The notes: generated by a model from the sequence alone, not told the origin. A DNA stretch of 64,000 nucleotides from Kocuria flava (GCF_001482365.1 NZ_CP013254.1:1984001-2048000), one strand, 5' to 3'; counted from the first letter of the stretch, positions 50,675-59,030 are shown. Numbers and translations: made by a program.

Positions 50675-51247
50675 GTGCACTGCCCCTTCTGCCGGCACAC
50701 CGACTCGCGCGTCGTGGACAGCCGCACCACGGACGACGGCACCTCCATCCGCCGCCGCCGCCAGTGCGCCGAGTGCGGGCGGCGCTTCACGACGCTGGAG
50801 ACCACGACCATCTCCGTGATCAAGCGCTCGGGGGTGACCGAGCCGTTCGACCGGCAGAAGATCGTCAACGGCGTGCGCAAGGCCTGCCAGGGGCGCCCGG
50901 TCAGCGAGGACGACCTCGCGATGCTCGCCCAGGAGGTCGAGGAGACGATCCGCGCGGCGGGCGCCGCCGAGATCGAGGCCCACGAGGTGGGCCTGGCGAT
51001 CCTCGCGCCGCTGCGCCGCCTCGACGTGGTCGCCTACCTGCGCTTCGCGAGCGTCTACCAGGCCTTCGGCGGACTGGAGGACTTCGAGGACGCCATCGAG
51101 CTGCTGCGCGCCCAGCAGGCCGAGCACAGCGGCCAGCAGACCATCCCCGCGACCGTCGAGCCCCCGGGCGGCGGGGCGAAGAAGCGCTCCGGGCGACGGC
51201 CCCGGGCCCGCAACGGCGAGGGCCTCACGCAGCCCCGCCTGCTCTGA
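50675..51247 (+). CDS. nrdR: Transcriptional repressor NrdR
   Basis: 190 residues. A zinc ribbon at the start (MHCPFCRHTDSRVVDSR and RRRRQCAECGRRFTTLE) and an ATP-cone domain (ISVIKRSGVTEPFDRQKIVNGVRKAC, about 46-136) mark NrdR, which represses ribonucleotide reductase genes when dATP is bound. The 40-residue basic tail is longer than usual. No nrd gene is adjacent and no NrdR box was seen in the window. GTG start; no strong SD (the six-base gap after hisD suggests coupled translation). Confidence 0.95.
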   Translation: MHCPFCRHTDSRVVDSRTTDDGTSIRRRRQCAECGRRFTTLETTTISVIKRSGVTEPFDRQKIVNGVRKACQGRPVSEDDLAMLAQEVEETIRAAGAAEIEAHEVGLAILAPLRRLDVVAYLRFASVYQAFGGLEDFEDAIELLRAQQAEHSGQQTIPATVEPPGGGAKKRSGRRPRARNGEGLTQPRLL

Positions 51248-51252
51248 GCGGG

Positions 51253-51314
51253 CCTCGTCCTCGGCTGGAGGTTGAAGGTTTTTCGCCCCTCGAGGTCTCG
51301 ACCTGAGGACGAGG
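51253..51314 (+). other. Long stem-loop after nrdR
   Basis: CCTCGTCCTC (51253-51262) pairs with GAGGACGAGG (51305-51314), and inside it AGGTTGA (51269-51275) can pair with TCGACCT (51299-51305) save one wobble. The loop holds GGTTTTTCG. It may be the nrdR mRNA 3' end or part of a structured RNA. It belongs to the 315-base gene-free stretch 51248-51562. Confidence 0.45.
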
Positions 51315-51335
51315 TGAAGAATTCCGGCGTGTCTC

Positions 51336-51364
51336 TTGCCCGACGCGGGGACCGGTCGTAGAGT
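51336..51364 (+). promoter_or_regulatory. Orphan promoter downstream of nrdR
   Basis: TTGCCC (51336-51341), a 17-base spacer and TAGAGT (51359-51364). There is no plus-strand gene downstream within reach; the strong terminator at 51382 follows after about ten transcribed bases. Confidence 0.5.
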
Positions 51365-51370
51365 GGTGCT

Positions 51371-51430
51371 CACAACAGGCTCCCGCCGGGGCCGCGGAGG
51401 GGAAGCCGCGGCCCCGGCGGGGTTATTTCT
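51371..51430 (+). ncRNA. Candidate small RNA of about 60 nucleotides
   Basis: The region between the predicted RNA start (near 51371) and the T-rich end of the terminator. The RNA would be an unpaired ACAACAGGCU head and one long stem-loop. No known RNA family was recognised. It could equally be the terminator of nrdR with a chance promoter match. Confidence 0.3.
51382..51430 (+). terminator. Rho-independent terminator, plus strand
   Basis: 16-base-pair perfect stem CCCGCCGGGGCCGCGG with loop AGGGGAAG, followed by GTTATTTCT. It ends either nrdR transcription or a small RNA. Confidence 0.75.
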
Positions 51431-51493
51431 GCCCCGGCGCCCTCCCGGGCCGGCACGGGGCGCCGCGCCCGCCGGAGGTGCTCCCGCACGACG

Positions 51494-51537
51494 GACGCCC
51501 GGGGTCCCACCGCAGCAGCGGTCGGACCCCGGGCGTC
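51494..51537 (-). terminator. Hairpin terminator of ppgK
   Basis: A 14-base-pair outer stem (GACGCCCGGGGTCC) encloses a second ACCGC/GCGGT stem of five base pairs. It begins 26 bases after the ppgK stop codon on the minus strand. Confidence 0.65.
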
Positions 51538-51562
51538 CCGGTGCGCGGGTGCGGCCGGGCGC

Positions 51563-52375
51563 TCAGCCCGCGGCGTCGTGCGGCACGAAGGCCCACAGGG
51601 CCGAGCCCACGATGCCCGCGTTGTTGCGCAGCCGGGCCACCTCCACGGGCGTGCGCAGGGAGAGGTGGGGGAGGAACTTCTCGGCCTTCTTCGACACGCC
51701 CCCGCCCACGATGAACAGGCTCGGGGTGAAGAGGAACTCCACGTGGCTGAAGTAGCGCTGCAGGCGCGTGGTCGCCCACTTCTTCCACGGCAGGTCCTCC
51801 CGCTCGCGGGCCGCGGCGGAGGCGCGGGTCTCGGCGTCGTGGCCGTCGATCTCGAGGTGGCCGAGCTCCGCGTTGGGCACGAGCTTGCCGTCCATCACGA
51901 GCGCCGAGCCGATCCCGGTGCCGAGGGTGATGACGATCACCAGGCCCTTCACGCCACGCCCGGCCCCGTAGACCGCCTCGGCGAGCCCGGCCGCGTCGGC
52001 GTCGTTGAGGGCCTCGACGGGCCGGCCCAGGCGCTCGGTCATCAGGGCGTCGACGTCGGTGCCGATCCAGGACTTGTCGATGTTCGCCGCCGAGAGCGCG
52101 ACCCCGTCCTTGATGATCGCCGGGAAGACGATGCCGACCGGGGAGTCCGGCTCGGGCGCCTCCGGGCGGGACTGGAGCTCGGCCACGATCTGCGCCACGA
52201 CCTCCGCCACGGCCTCGGGGGTCGCCGGCCGCGGCGTGGCGATGCGGAAGCGCTCGCCCACGAGCTCACCGGTGTCCAGGTCGACGATGCCGCCCTTGGT
52301 CCCGGTGCCCCCGAAGTCGATGCCGATCACCCGGCGGCTGGGCACGGGGACGACGGTGGTGTCTGGCGTGGTCAT
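51563..52375 (-). CDS. ppgK: Polyphosphate glucokinase
   Basis: 270-residue ROK-family kinase that phosphorylates glucose with inorganic polyphosphate or ATP, the typical actinobacterial glucokinase. The phosphate loop is GIDFGGTGTKGGIVDL (about 18-33), the catalytic aspartate is in ALNDADAAGLAE, followed by TLGTGIGSALVMDG and IVGGGVSKKAEKFLP. The segment PWKKWATTRLQRYFSHVEFL is characteristic of the polyphosphate-using group rather than simple ROK kinases. GAGAGGACC precedes ATG. It follows map on the same strand after 39 bases, with a promoter overlapping the map stop. Confidence 0.95.
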   Translation of the reverse strand: MTTPDTTVVPVPSRRVIGIDFGGTGTKGGIVDLDTGELVGERFRIATPRPATPEAVAEVVAQIVAELQSRPEAPEPDSPVGIVFPAIIKDGVALSAANIDKSWIGTDVDALMTERLGRPVEALNDADAAGLAEAVYGAGRGVKGLVIVITLGTGIGSALVMDGKLVPNAELGHLEIDGHDAETRASAAAREREDLPWKKWATTRLQRYFSHVEFLFTPSLFIVGGGVSKKAEKFLPHLSLRTPVEVARLRNNAGIVGSALWAFVPHDAAG

Positions 52376-52411
52376 GGAGCGGTCCTCTCGGGGGCGGGAA
52401 TTCAGGACGGC

Positions 52412-52417
52412 AGTCTA
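52412..52417 (-). promoter_or_regulatory. -10 element TAGACT before ppgK, at the map stop codon
   Basis: On the minus strand the TAG stop of map is the first half of TAGACT, 37 bases before the ppgK start. Confidence 0.35.
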
Positions 52418-53311
52418 CGGCAGGGTCAGGACGTCGGCGCCGTCCTCGGTGACCGCGAGCGTGTGCTCGAACTGGGCGGTGCGGCGGCGGTCCCGGGTGG
52501 TGACCGTCCAGTCGTCGTCCCACTGCTCCCACTGCACGGTGCCCAGGGTCAGCATGGGCTCGATGGTGAAGACCATGCCGGGGACCATGACCGTCGCGTA
52601 GGAGGGCGCGGCGTCGTAGTGCGGGACGATCAGCCCGGAGTGGAACTCGCGGCCGACCCCGTGGCCGGTGAAGTCGCGCACCACCCCGTAGCCGAAGCGC
52701 TGGGCGTACTTCTCGATCACGCGGCCCACGACGTTGATCTCCCGGCCGGGGCGCACGGCCCGGACGGCCCGCTGCAGCGCCTCCTCGGTGCGCTCCACGA
52801 GCAGCCGGGACTGCTCGTCGACCTCGCCCACCAGCAGCGTGCGGTTCGTGTCGCCGTGGAAGCCGTCCTTGTACGCGGTCACGTCGAGGTTGACGATGTC
52901 GCCGTCCTCGAGGACCGTCGAGTCCGGGATGCCGTGGCAGATGACCTCGTTGAGGGAGGTGCAGATCGACTTCGGGAACCCGCGGTAGCCCAGGGGCGAG
53001 GGGTAGGCGCCGTGGTCGCAGAGGTACTCGTGGGCGATCCGGTCGAGCTCGTCCGTGGTGGTCCCGGGCACGGCGGCGCGCCCGGCCTCCTGCAGCGCGC
53101 GGGCGGCGATCCGCCCGGCGGCCCGGATCCGCTCGACGTCCTCGGGGGAGTAGACGTCCCCGGACCGTCCCTCGTCCGGCTCCGCGCGCCCGACGTACTC
53201 GGGGCGGGGGATGGCGGGCGGCACGGGGCGGGCGGGGCCCACGGTGCCGGGGGCGAGGGTGCCGAGCGGTGCGGCGCCGGCGGCGGGAGCGGGGCTGTTG
53301 TGCGAGGGCAC
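52415..53311 (-). CDS. map: Methionine aminopeptidase, type I
   Basis: 298 residues. Removes the N-terminal methionine from nascent proteins with a di-metal site. Metal ligands and motifs: ICHGIPDSTVLEDGDIVNLDVTAY (D in NLDV and later GDTNRT), the histidine of FTGHGVGREFHSG, EPML and EHTLAV near the C-terminus. The first 50 residues are a Pro/Ala-rich extension, as in mycobacterial MapB, which can bind ribosomes through an SH3-binding-like part. GTG start with AGGAGG about eleven bases upstream. Divergent from a small gene. Confidence 0.96.
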   Translation of the reverse strand: MPSHNSPAPAAGAAPLGTLAPGTVGPARPVPPAIPRPEYVGRAEPDEGRSGDVYSPEDVERIRAAGRIAARALQEAGRAAVPGTTTDELDRIAHEYLCDHGAYPSPLGYRGFPKSICTSLNEVICHGIPDSTVLEDGDIVNLDVTAYKDGFHGDTNRTLLVGEVDEQSRLLVERTEEALQRAVRAVRPGREINVVGRVIEKYAQRFGYGVVRDFTGHGVGREFHSGLIVPHYDAAPSYATVMVPGMVFTIEPMLTLGTVQWEQWDDDWTVTTRDRRRTAQFEHTLAVTEDGADVLTLP

Positions 53312-53368
53312 GGGGGACTGGACCTCCTGGATCGGGACCGCCCGGCCCCGTCGGTGCGGGTCCGGGCC

Positions 53369-53382
53369 TAGGATCTACCCTA
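53369..53382. promoter_or_regulatory. Back-to-back -10 elements for map and the 58-residue gene
   Basis: Plus-strand TAGGAT (53369-53374) points to the small gene at 53431. Minus-strand TAGGGT (53377-53382) points to map. They are two bases apart, so both polymerases cannot bind at once. Confidence 0.45.
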
Positions 53383-53430
53383 ACGCGCCGGGGCGCCGAG
53401 CAGCCCGGGCGCCCGAGACGAGGAGGCGGC

Positions 53431-53607
53431 ATGAGCGAGTACTGGTTCAACCTCTACACCAAGCAGGTGGAGGAGGGCCCGCAGTCCGACTACCGCAAGC
53501 TCCTGGGGCCCTACGCGACCCGGCAGGAGGCCGAGAACGCGCTGCGGCTGGCCGCCGAGCGCACCCGCCGCTGGGACGAGGAGGACGAGGCCTACCGCGA
53601 GGGGTGA
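53431..53607 (+). CDS. Small conserved actinobacterial protein, SPOR-like
   Basis: 58 residues, no known function. It starts SEYWFNLYTKQVEEG and continues GPYATRQEAENALRLAAERTRRWDEEDE, a pattern like the core of a SPOR or other short alpha-beta fold, then an acidic tail. GAGGAGGCGGC lies just before the ATG and a -10 element lies 57 bases upstream, so it is a real gene although very small. It is divergent from map and convergent with panB (ten bases between stops). Confidence 0.8.
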   Translation: MSEYWFNLYTKQVEEGPQSDYRKLLGPYATRQEAENALRLAAERTRRWDEEDEAYREG

Positions 53608-53617
53608 GCCTCCCGGC

Positions 53618-54463
53618 TCAGAAGCCGTGCTCGGGGGCCGGGAAGCGGCCCTCGCGCACGTCCTCGACGTAGCGGCCCACGGCCTCGGTGACGACCCCGT
53701 GCAGGTCCGCGTAGCGGCGCACGAAGCGCGGCATCCGCCCCTGGCGCAGGCCCAGCATGTCCTGCCACACCAGCACCTGGCCCGTCGTCGTCGCCCCCGC
53801 GCCGATGCCCACGGTCGGCACGTGCACGGCGGCGTCCACGGCCGCGGCCGCCTCGGCCGGGACCATCTCCATCAGCACGGCGAAGGCCCCGGCCTCCTGC
53901 AGGGCCAGGGCGTCCTCGACGAGCGCCCGCCCGGCCTCGCCGCGGCCCTGCACCCGGTAGCCGCCCAGGGCGTGCTCGCTCTGCGGGGTGAAGCCGATGT
54001 GCGCCACGACCGGGGCCCCCGCCTGCGTCATCGCCCGCACGTGCGGGGCGAACCACGCCCCGCCCTCGACCTTGACGGCGTGCGCGCCGCCCTCCTTCAG
54101 GAACCGCACGGCGGTGCCGACCGCCTGCTCCGGGGAGGCCTCGTAGGAGCCGAAGGGCAGGTCGACGACGACGAGCGCCCGCTGCGCCGCCCCGGCGACC
54201 GCCCGGCACAGGGGCAGCAGCTCCCCGACCGTCACCGGCAGGGTCGTCGCGTGGCCCAGCACGGTGTTGCCCGCCGAGTCCCCCACGAGCAGCACGTCGA
54301 CGCCGGCGGCGTCGAAGACCGCGGCGGTGAGCGCGTCGTAGCACGTGAGCATGGCGAACCGCTGCCCGCGCCGCTTCGCCTCGCGCAGGTGGTGGGTGCG
54401 GACCCGGCGCACGTCGAGCGCGCCGGTCGCCGGGCGGGGGCCGTCCTGGGGCTGCTGGGTCAT
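53618..54463 (-). CDS. panB: 3-methyl-2-oxobutanoate hydroxymethyltransferase
   Basis: 281 residues. Transfers the hydroxymethyl group of methylene-tetrahydrofolate to 2-oxoisovalerate, first committed step of pantothenate and coenzyme A synthesis. FAMLTCYDALTAAVFDAAGVDVLLVGDSAGNTVLG (in parts, residues 36-70), VKVEGGAWFAPHV, AHIGFTPQSEHALGGYRVQG and GIGAGATTTGQVLVWQDMLGL are standard. The ATG has a -10 element six bases upstream and no SD, so the mRNA is probably leaderless. Located next to glnA2 as in mycobacteria (Rv2225). Confidence 0.96.
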   Translation of the reverse strand: MTQQPQDGPRPATGALDVRRVRTHHLREAKRRGQRFAMLTCYDALTAAVFDAAGVDVLLVGDSAGNTVLGHATTLPVTVGELLPLCRAVAGAAQRALVVVDLPFGSYEASPEQAVGTAVRFLKEGGAHAVKVEGGAWFAPHVRAMTQAGAPVVAHIGFTPQSEHALGGYRVQGRGEAGRALVEDALALQEAGAFAVLMEMVPAEAAAAVDAAVHVPTVGIGAGATTTGQVLVWQDMLGLRQGRMPRFVRRYADLHGVVTEAVGRYVEDVREGRFPAPEHGF

Positions 54464-54469
54464 GCGCCC

Positions 54470-54475
54470 AGCCTA
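54470..54475 (-). promoter_or_regulatory. -10 element of a leaderless panB transcript
   Basis: Minus-strand TAGGCT, six bases and then the ATG at 54463. Confidence 0.55.
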
Positions 54476-54516
54476 TCGGGCGCGCCCGTGCCCCCGGGCC
54501 CGTCCCGGCGGCGCGT

Positions 54517-54522
54517 TAGAGT
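54517..54522 (+). promoter_or_regulatory. -10 element TAGAGT before glnA2
   Basis: TAGAGT lies 83 bases before the glnA2 ATG. No GlnR-type half-sites were seen around it, unlike glnA1. Confidence 0.4.
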
Positions 54523-54604
54523 GGGCGGGACAGCCATGTCCCCGGTTCCCCGGCCCCCGCGAGCGGCCGGGGCGGGCCGGGGGAGACGACGAGGGAAGAG
54601 GACC

Positions 54605-55945
54605 ATGGACCGTCAGCAGGAGTTCGTGCTCAGGACCATCGAGGAGCGCGACGTCCGCTTCGTCCGCATGTGGTTCACCGACGTCGTGGGCGCCCTGAAG
54701 TCCGTCGCGCTCGCGCCCGCCGAGGTGGAGGCCGCCTTCGAGGAGGGCCTGGGCTTCGACGGCTCCTCCATCGAGGGGCTCTCCCGCGTGTCGGAGTCCG
54801 ACATGCTCCTGCAGCCGGACCCCTCCACGTTCCAGATCCTGCCGTGGCGCGGGGAGACGGAGCCGACGGCCCGAATGTTCTGCAACATCCTCACCCCCGA
54901 CGGCGAGCCGTCCTCCTCGGACCCGCGCGGCGTGCTGGGCCGGGTGCTGGAGAAGGCCTCGGACATGGGCTTCACCTGCTACACGGCCCCCGAGATCGAG
55001 TTCTATCTGCTGAAGTCCGACCAGCTCGACGCCGAGGGCGAGCCCGTGCCGGTGGACCACGAGGGCTACTTCGACCACGTCCCCGGCGGGGTGGTCCAGG
55101 ACTTCCGCCGCAAGGCCGTCGCGATGCTCGAGGCCGTGGGGATCTCCGTGGAGTTCTCCCACCACGAGGCCGGTCCCGGGCAGAACGAGATCGACCTGCG
55201 CTACGCCGACGCCCTGCAGACGGCCGACAACATCATGACCTTCCGCACGGTCGTGAAGGAGGTCGCGCTCTCCCAGGGCCTCTACGCGACCTTCATGCCC
55301 AAGCCCTTCACGGAGCACCCCGGCTCGGGGATGCACACCCACTTCTCGCTGTTCGAGGGCGACACCAACGCGTTCTTCGAGGCGGGCGCGGAGTTCCGGC
55401 TCTCCCGCACGGCCCGGCACTTCATCGCGGGGCTGCTGCGCCACGCCCCGGAGTTCACCTCGATCACCAACCAGTTCGTGAACTCCTACAAGCGGCTCTG
55501 GGGCGGCGGGGAGGCCCCCTCCTACCTGTCCTGGGGGCACAACAACCGCTCCGCGCTGGTGCGGGTGCCGCTGTCGAAGCCCGACAAGGTCCAGGCGGCG
55601 CGCGTGGAGTACCGCGGGATCGACTCCGCCACCAACCCCTACCTCTCCTACGCGGTGCTGCTCGCCGCCGGGCTCAAGGGCATCGAGAACGAGTACGAGC
55701 TGCCGCCGGCCGAGCTGGACGACATCGCCGCCATGAGCTCCGCGGAGCGCCGCGCGCTGGGCCACAACCCGCTGCCCTCGAGCCTCTACGACGCGATCCG
55801 CGAGACCGAGGACTCCGAGTTCATGGCGGAGCTGCTGGGCGAGCGGGTCTTCGAGCACTTCCTGCGCAACAAGCGCCGCGACTGGAACGACTACCGGCGG
55901 GTCGTGACGCACTTCGAGCTCAAGAACAACCTCGGCATCCTCTGA
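54605..55945 (+). CDS. glnA2: Glutamine synthetase, type I-alpha (GlnA2)
   Basis: 446 residues. GS catalytic parts: GLGFDGSSIEGLSRVSESDM, EIEFYLL, HHEAGPGQNEIDLRYADAL, HPGSGMHTHFSLFEG and NNRSALVRVPL. It lacks the K-D-L-Y-E-L-P adenylylation loop of GlnA1 (the corresponding region reads PLPSSLYDAIRETED) and is shorter, so it belongs to the unmodified alpha group. It makes glutamine from glutamate and ammonia, or in some actinobacteria glutamylates polyamines (GlnA2/GlnA3 lineage); which applies here is open. A GAGGAAGAGG lies before ATG. glnE follows after 19 bases, probably in one operon. Confidence 0.93.
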   Translation: MDRQQEFVLRTIEERDVRFVRMWFTDVVGALKSVALAPAEVEAAFEEGLGFDGSSIEGLSRVSESDMLLQPDPSTFQILPWRGETEPTARMFCNILTPDGEPSSSDPRGVLGRVLEKASDMGFTCYTAPEIEFYLLKSDQLDAEGEPVPVDHEGYFDHVPGGVVQDFRRKAVAMLEAVGISVEFSHHEAGPGQNEIDLRYADALQTADNIMTFRTVVKEVALSQGLYATFMPKPFTEHPGSGMHTHFSLFEGDTNAFFEAGAEFRLSRTARHFIAGLLRHAPEFTSITNQFVNSYKRLWGGGEAPSYLSWGHNNRSALVRVPLSKPDKVQAARVEYRGIDSATNPYLSYAVLLAAGLKGIENEYELPPAELDDIAAMSSAERRALGHNPLPSSLYDAIRETEDSEFMAELLGERVFEHFLRNKRRDWNDYRRVVTHFELKNNLGIL

Positions 55946-55964
55946 GCCGCGGACGGAGCGGGCC

Positions 55965-58900
55965 ATGACGCAGTCCCCCCAGTCCCGCGGCACGGCCGCA
56001 CCCGTCCCCGCGAGCCGGCTCATCCGCGTGGGCTTCGCGAACCTGGAGAAGGCCCAGCGCTGGCTGGGCTTCCGCGAGCTCGCGGACGTGGACCGCGAGC
56101 GCCTCCTCGAGGGCCTGGCGCTCGCGGCCTCCCCGGACACCGCCCTGCGCCAGACCGTGCGCCTGCTCGAGCGGGTCCCGGACCTGGCGCGGCGCGTCGA
56201 CGCCGGGCCGGAGGCCTCCGCCACGATGTTCCGCCTGCTGGGCGCCTCCGAGGCGCTCGGGGAGTTCCTGCTGCGCCGCCCGGAGCACCTCGACGTGCTC
56301 GACGAGCCCGCCGCCGCGGAGCCGGAGGAGATCCCGGCCGAGCAGTTCCGCACGGCGCTGCTGGAGGCCGTCGGCGCCGACCCCGGGGCCGCCACCCCCG
56401 TGGCGGCGGACACCGGCGAGACCGCGCGCACCGCCCTGCGCACCGCCTACCGGAGGGGGCTGGCCCGCGTGGCGGTCCGGGACCTGGGCGCCGCCCGCCC
56501 GGTCGAGCACATGCCCGCCGTCGGGCGCCAGCTGGCCGACCTCGCCGCCGCGGCCCTGGAGGCCGGGCTCGCCGTGGCCCGGGCGGAGGCCGCCGAGACG
56601 TGGGATCCGGGCACCGTCGAGCGGGTCCGGCTCGCCGTGATCGGGATGGGCAAGTGCGGGGCCCGGGAGCTGAACTACGTCTCCGACGTCGACGTCGTGC
56701 ACGTGATGGACGTGGCCGACCCGGACGGCGCCCCGCCGCTGGACCCCGCGGAGGCGACCGCGGTGGCCACGGCCCTGGCCAGCGGCACCGCCCGGGCCGT
56801 CATGGCCCGCGGCGAGGAGCCGCCGCTGTGGGAGGTCGACGCGAACCTGCGCCCCGAGGGCAGGGACGGCCCGCTCGTGCGCACCCTCGACTCGCACGTG
56901 CGCTACTACGAGCGCTGGGCGCAGTCCTGGGAGTTCCAGGCGCTGCTCAAGGCCCGCCCCGTGGCCGGGGACCCCGACCTGGGCCGGGCCTACCGGGAGG
57001 CGATCGACCCGTTCGTGTGGCGCAGCTCGGCACGGGAGAACTTCGTCGAGTCCGTCCAGGCGATGCGCCGGCGGGTGACGGAGAACATCCCCGACGCCGA
57101 GCGGGACCGCCAGCTCAAGCTCGGGCCCGGGGGGCTGCGCGACGTCGAGTTCACCGTCCAGCTCCTGCAGCTCGTGCACGGGCGCACGGACGAGCGGGTG
57201 CGCACCCGCGCCACCACCGAGGCGCTCGCGCTGCTGTCCGAGGGTGGCTACATCAGCCGCCGCGACAGCGAGCAGTTCGGCGCCGACTACCGGTGGCTGC
57301 GGCTGCTCGAGCACCGCATCCAGCTCTTCCGGCTGCGCCGCACCCACCTCGTGCCCCGGGACGAGGAGGAGCTGACCGTGCTCGCCCGCTCGGTGCGGGG
57401 GGCGGGGGACACGTCCCTGCCCACGGGGGAGGCGCTGCTCGAGCAGTGGCGGCGGGTCAAGCGCGCGGTGCGGGGGATGCACGAGCGGATCTTCTACCGG
57501 CCGCTGCTCGCCGCCCTCGCCCACCTGCCCGAGGCGGGGACCACGCTCTCGCCCGAGTCGGTGCGCGACCGCCTCGCCGCCCTCGGCTACCGCGACCCCC
57601 GCGCCGCCGTGCGCCACATCGAGGCCCTCACCCGCGGGGTCAGCCGCCGCGCCGAGATCCTGCGCACGCTGCTGCCCGTGCTCCTGGGCTGGTTCGCGGA
57701 CGGGGTCGACGCCGACGCCGGGCTGCTGGGCTTCCGCCGGCTCGCGGAGTCCCTGGGCACCTCGCCGTGGTTCCTGCGCCTGCTGCGCGACTCCAACGCC
57801 GCCGCCGAGCGGCTGTGCCACATCCTCTCCAGCTCCCGCTACGTCACCGACCTGCTGGAGAACTCCCCCGAGGCCACGGCGTGGCTGGGCCACGACGACG
57901 ACCTGCGCCCGCCGTCCTTCGAGGCGCTGTGGGCGGAGATCCGGGCCCAGATGTCCCGCCACCCCGAGTCCGCGGAGGCGGTGCGCATGGTCCGGCTGCT
58001 GCGCCGGCGCGAAGAGCTGCGGATCGCCCTCGCCGACACCTCGGGCCTGCTCGACGTCGAGGAGGTTGTGGCGGCGCTGTCCGCCGTCGACCACGCCTGC
58101 ATCCTCGGCGCCCTGCACGTCGCCGAGCGCGAGGTCCACGGGCGGGAGGGCCGCCTCGCCGAGGTCCTCGTCGTCGCCATGGGCCGCCAGGGCGGGCGCG
58201 AGACCGGCTACGGCTCCGACGCGGACGTCGTCTACGTGTACGGCCCGGTCGACGGCGCCGACGACGACGCGGCCCGCCGGCAGGCCGAGACGCTGCTGCA
58301 GCGCATGGTGCAGCTGCTCAAGGCCCCGTGCTCGCCGCCGATCGTCGCCGAGCGCGTCCTGGAGATCGACAACGACCTGCGCCCCGAGGGCCGCCAGGGG
58401 CCGATGGTGCGCTCGGTGAGCTCCTACGCCGAGTACTACGCCCGGTGGGCGGAGACGTGGGAGTTCCAGGCCCTCACCCGCGCCCTGCCCGTGGCCGGCA
58501 GCGACGCGCTCGCGGAGGCCTTCCGCCGGGTGATCGACCCCCACCGCTACCCGAGCGCGTTCACGGAGCGGCAGGTGCTGGAGATCCGCCGGATGAAGGC
58601 CCGGGTGGAGAACGAGCGCATGCCCCGCGGTGCCGACCCGGCCCGGCACGTGAAGCTGGGCCGCGGCGGCCTCTCGGACGTGGAGTGGCTCGTGCAGCTG
58701 CTGCAGCTGCAGCACGGCCACGAGGTCGAGGGGCTGCGCACCACGAGCACCCTCGGTGCCCTGCGCGCGGCCGAGCAGGAGGGGCTGCTGCGCCCCGAGG
58801 ACGCCGCGGCGCTCGAGGCCGCCTGGCGGCTGGCCACGGCCGTGCGCAACGGGACCGTGCTGCGCACCGGGCGCCGCTCGGACGTGCTGCCCGCCAAGCG

Positions 58901-59030
58901 CGGGGACCTCGAGGCGGTCTCGCGCTGGTGCGGCTATCCCCACGGCGCGGCCGGGCGCTTCGAGGAGGACTACCTGCGCACGACCCGCCACGCGCGGGCC
59001 GTGTTCGAGCGGCTCTTCTACGGGACCTGA
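55965..59030 (+). CDS. glnE: Bifunctional glutamine synthetase adenylyltransferase/adenylyl-removing enzyme
   Basis: 1021 residues, two nucleotidyltransferase halves. The N-terminal adenylyl-removing domain has GMGKCGARELNYVSDVDVVH (about 226-245) and the C-terminal adenylylating domain has AMGRQGGRETGYGSDADVVYVY (about 740-760, in two parts of the G-G-x-E-x-x-Y-x-S-D-x-D motif). It switches GlnA1 off and on by modifying its tyrosine. It lies between glnA2 and glnA1, as in Mycobacterium (Rv2221c). The stop codon is followed by a very long hairpin shared with the convergent glnA1. Confidence 0.96.
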   Translation: MTQSPQSRGTAAPVPASRLIRVGFANLEKAQRWLGFRELADVDRERLLEGLALAASPDTALRQTVRLLERVPDLARRVDAGPEASATMFRLLGASEALGEFLLRRPEHLDVLDEPAAAEPEEIPAEQFRTALLEAVGADPGAATPVAADTGETARTALRTAYRRGLARVAVRDLGAARPVEHMPAVGRQLADLAAAALEAGLAVARAEAAETWDPGTVERVRLAVIGMGKCGARELNYVSDVDVVHVMDVADPDGAPPLDPAEATAVATALASGTARAVMARGEEPPLWEVDANLRPEGRDGPLVRTLDSHVRYYERWAQSWEFQALLKARPVAGDPDLGRAYREAIDPFVWRSSARENFVESVQAMRRRVTENIPDAERDRQLKLGPGGLRDVEFTVQLLQLVHGRTDERVRTRATTEALALLSEGGYISRRDSEQFGADYRWLRLLEHRIQLFRLRRTHLVPRDEEELTVLARSVRGAGDTSLPTGEALLEQWRRVKRAVRGMHERIFYRPLLAALAHLPEAGTTLSPESVRDRLAALGYRDPRAAVRHIEALTRGVSRRAEILRTLLPVLLGWFADGVDADAGLLGFRRLAESLGTSPWFLRLLRDSNAAAERLCHILSSSRYVTDLLENSPEATAWLGHDDDLRPPSFEALWAEIRAQMSRHPESAEAVRMVRLLRRREELRIALADTSGLLDVEEVVAALSAVDHACILGALHVAEREVHGREGRLAEVLVVAMGRQGGRETGYGSDADVVYVYGPVDGADDDAARRQAETLLQRMVQLLKAPCSPPIVAERVLEIDNDLRPEGRQGPMVRSVSSYAEYYARWAETWEFQALTRALPVAGSDALAEAFRRVIDPHRYPSAFTERQVLEIRRMKARVENERMPRGADPARHVKLGRGGLSDVEWLVQLLQLQHGHEVEGLRTTSTLGALRAAEQEGLLRPEDAAALEAAWRLATAVRNGTVLRTGRRSDVLPAKRGDLEAVSRWCGYPHGAAGRFEEDYLRTTRHARAVFERLFYGT

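Noticed and set aside
51248..51562. Cobalamin riboswitch or NrdR box near nrdR
   Set aside because: No cobalamin-box consensus and no AT-rich 16-base NrdR box was found; ribonucleotide reductase genes are not adjacent.
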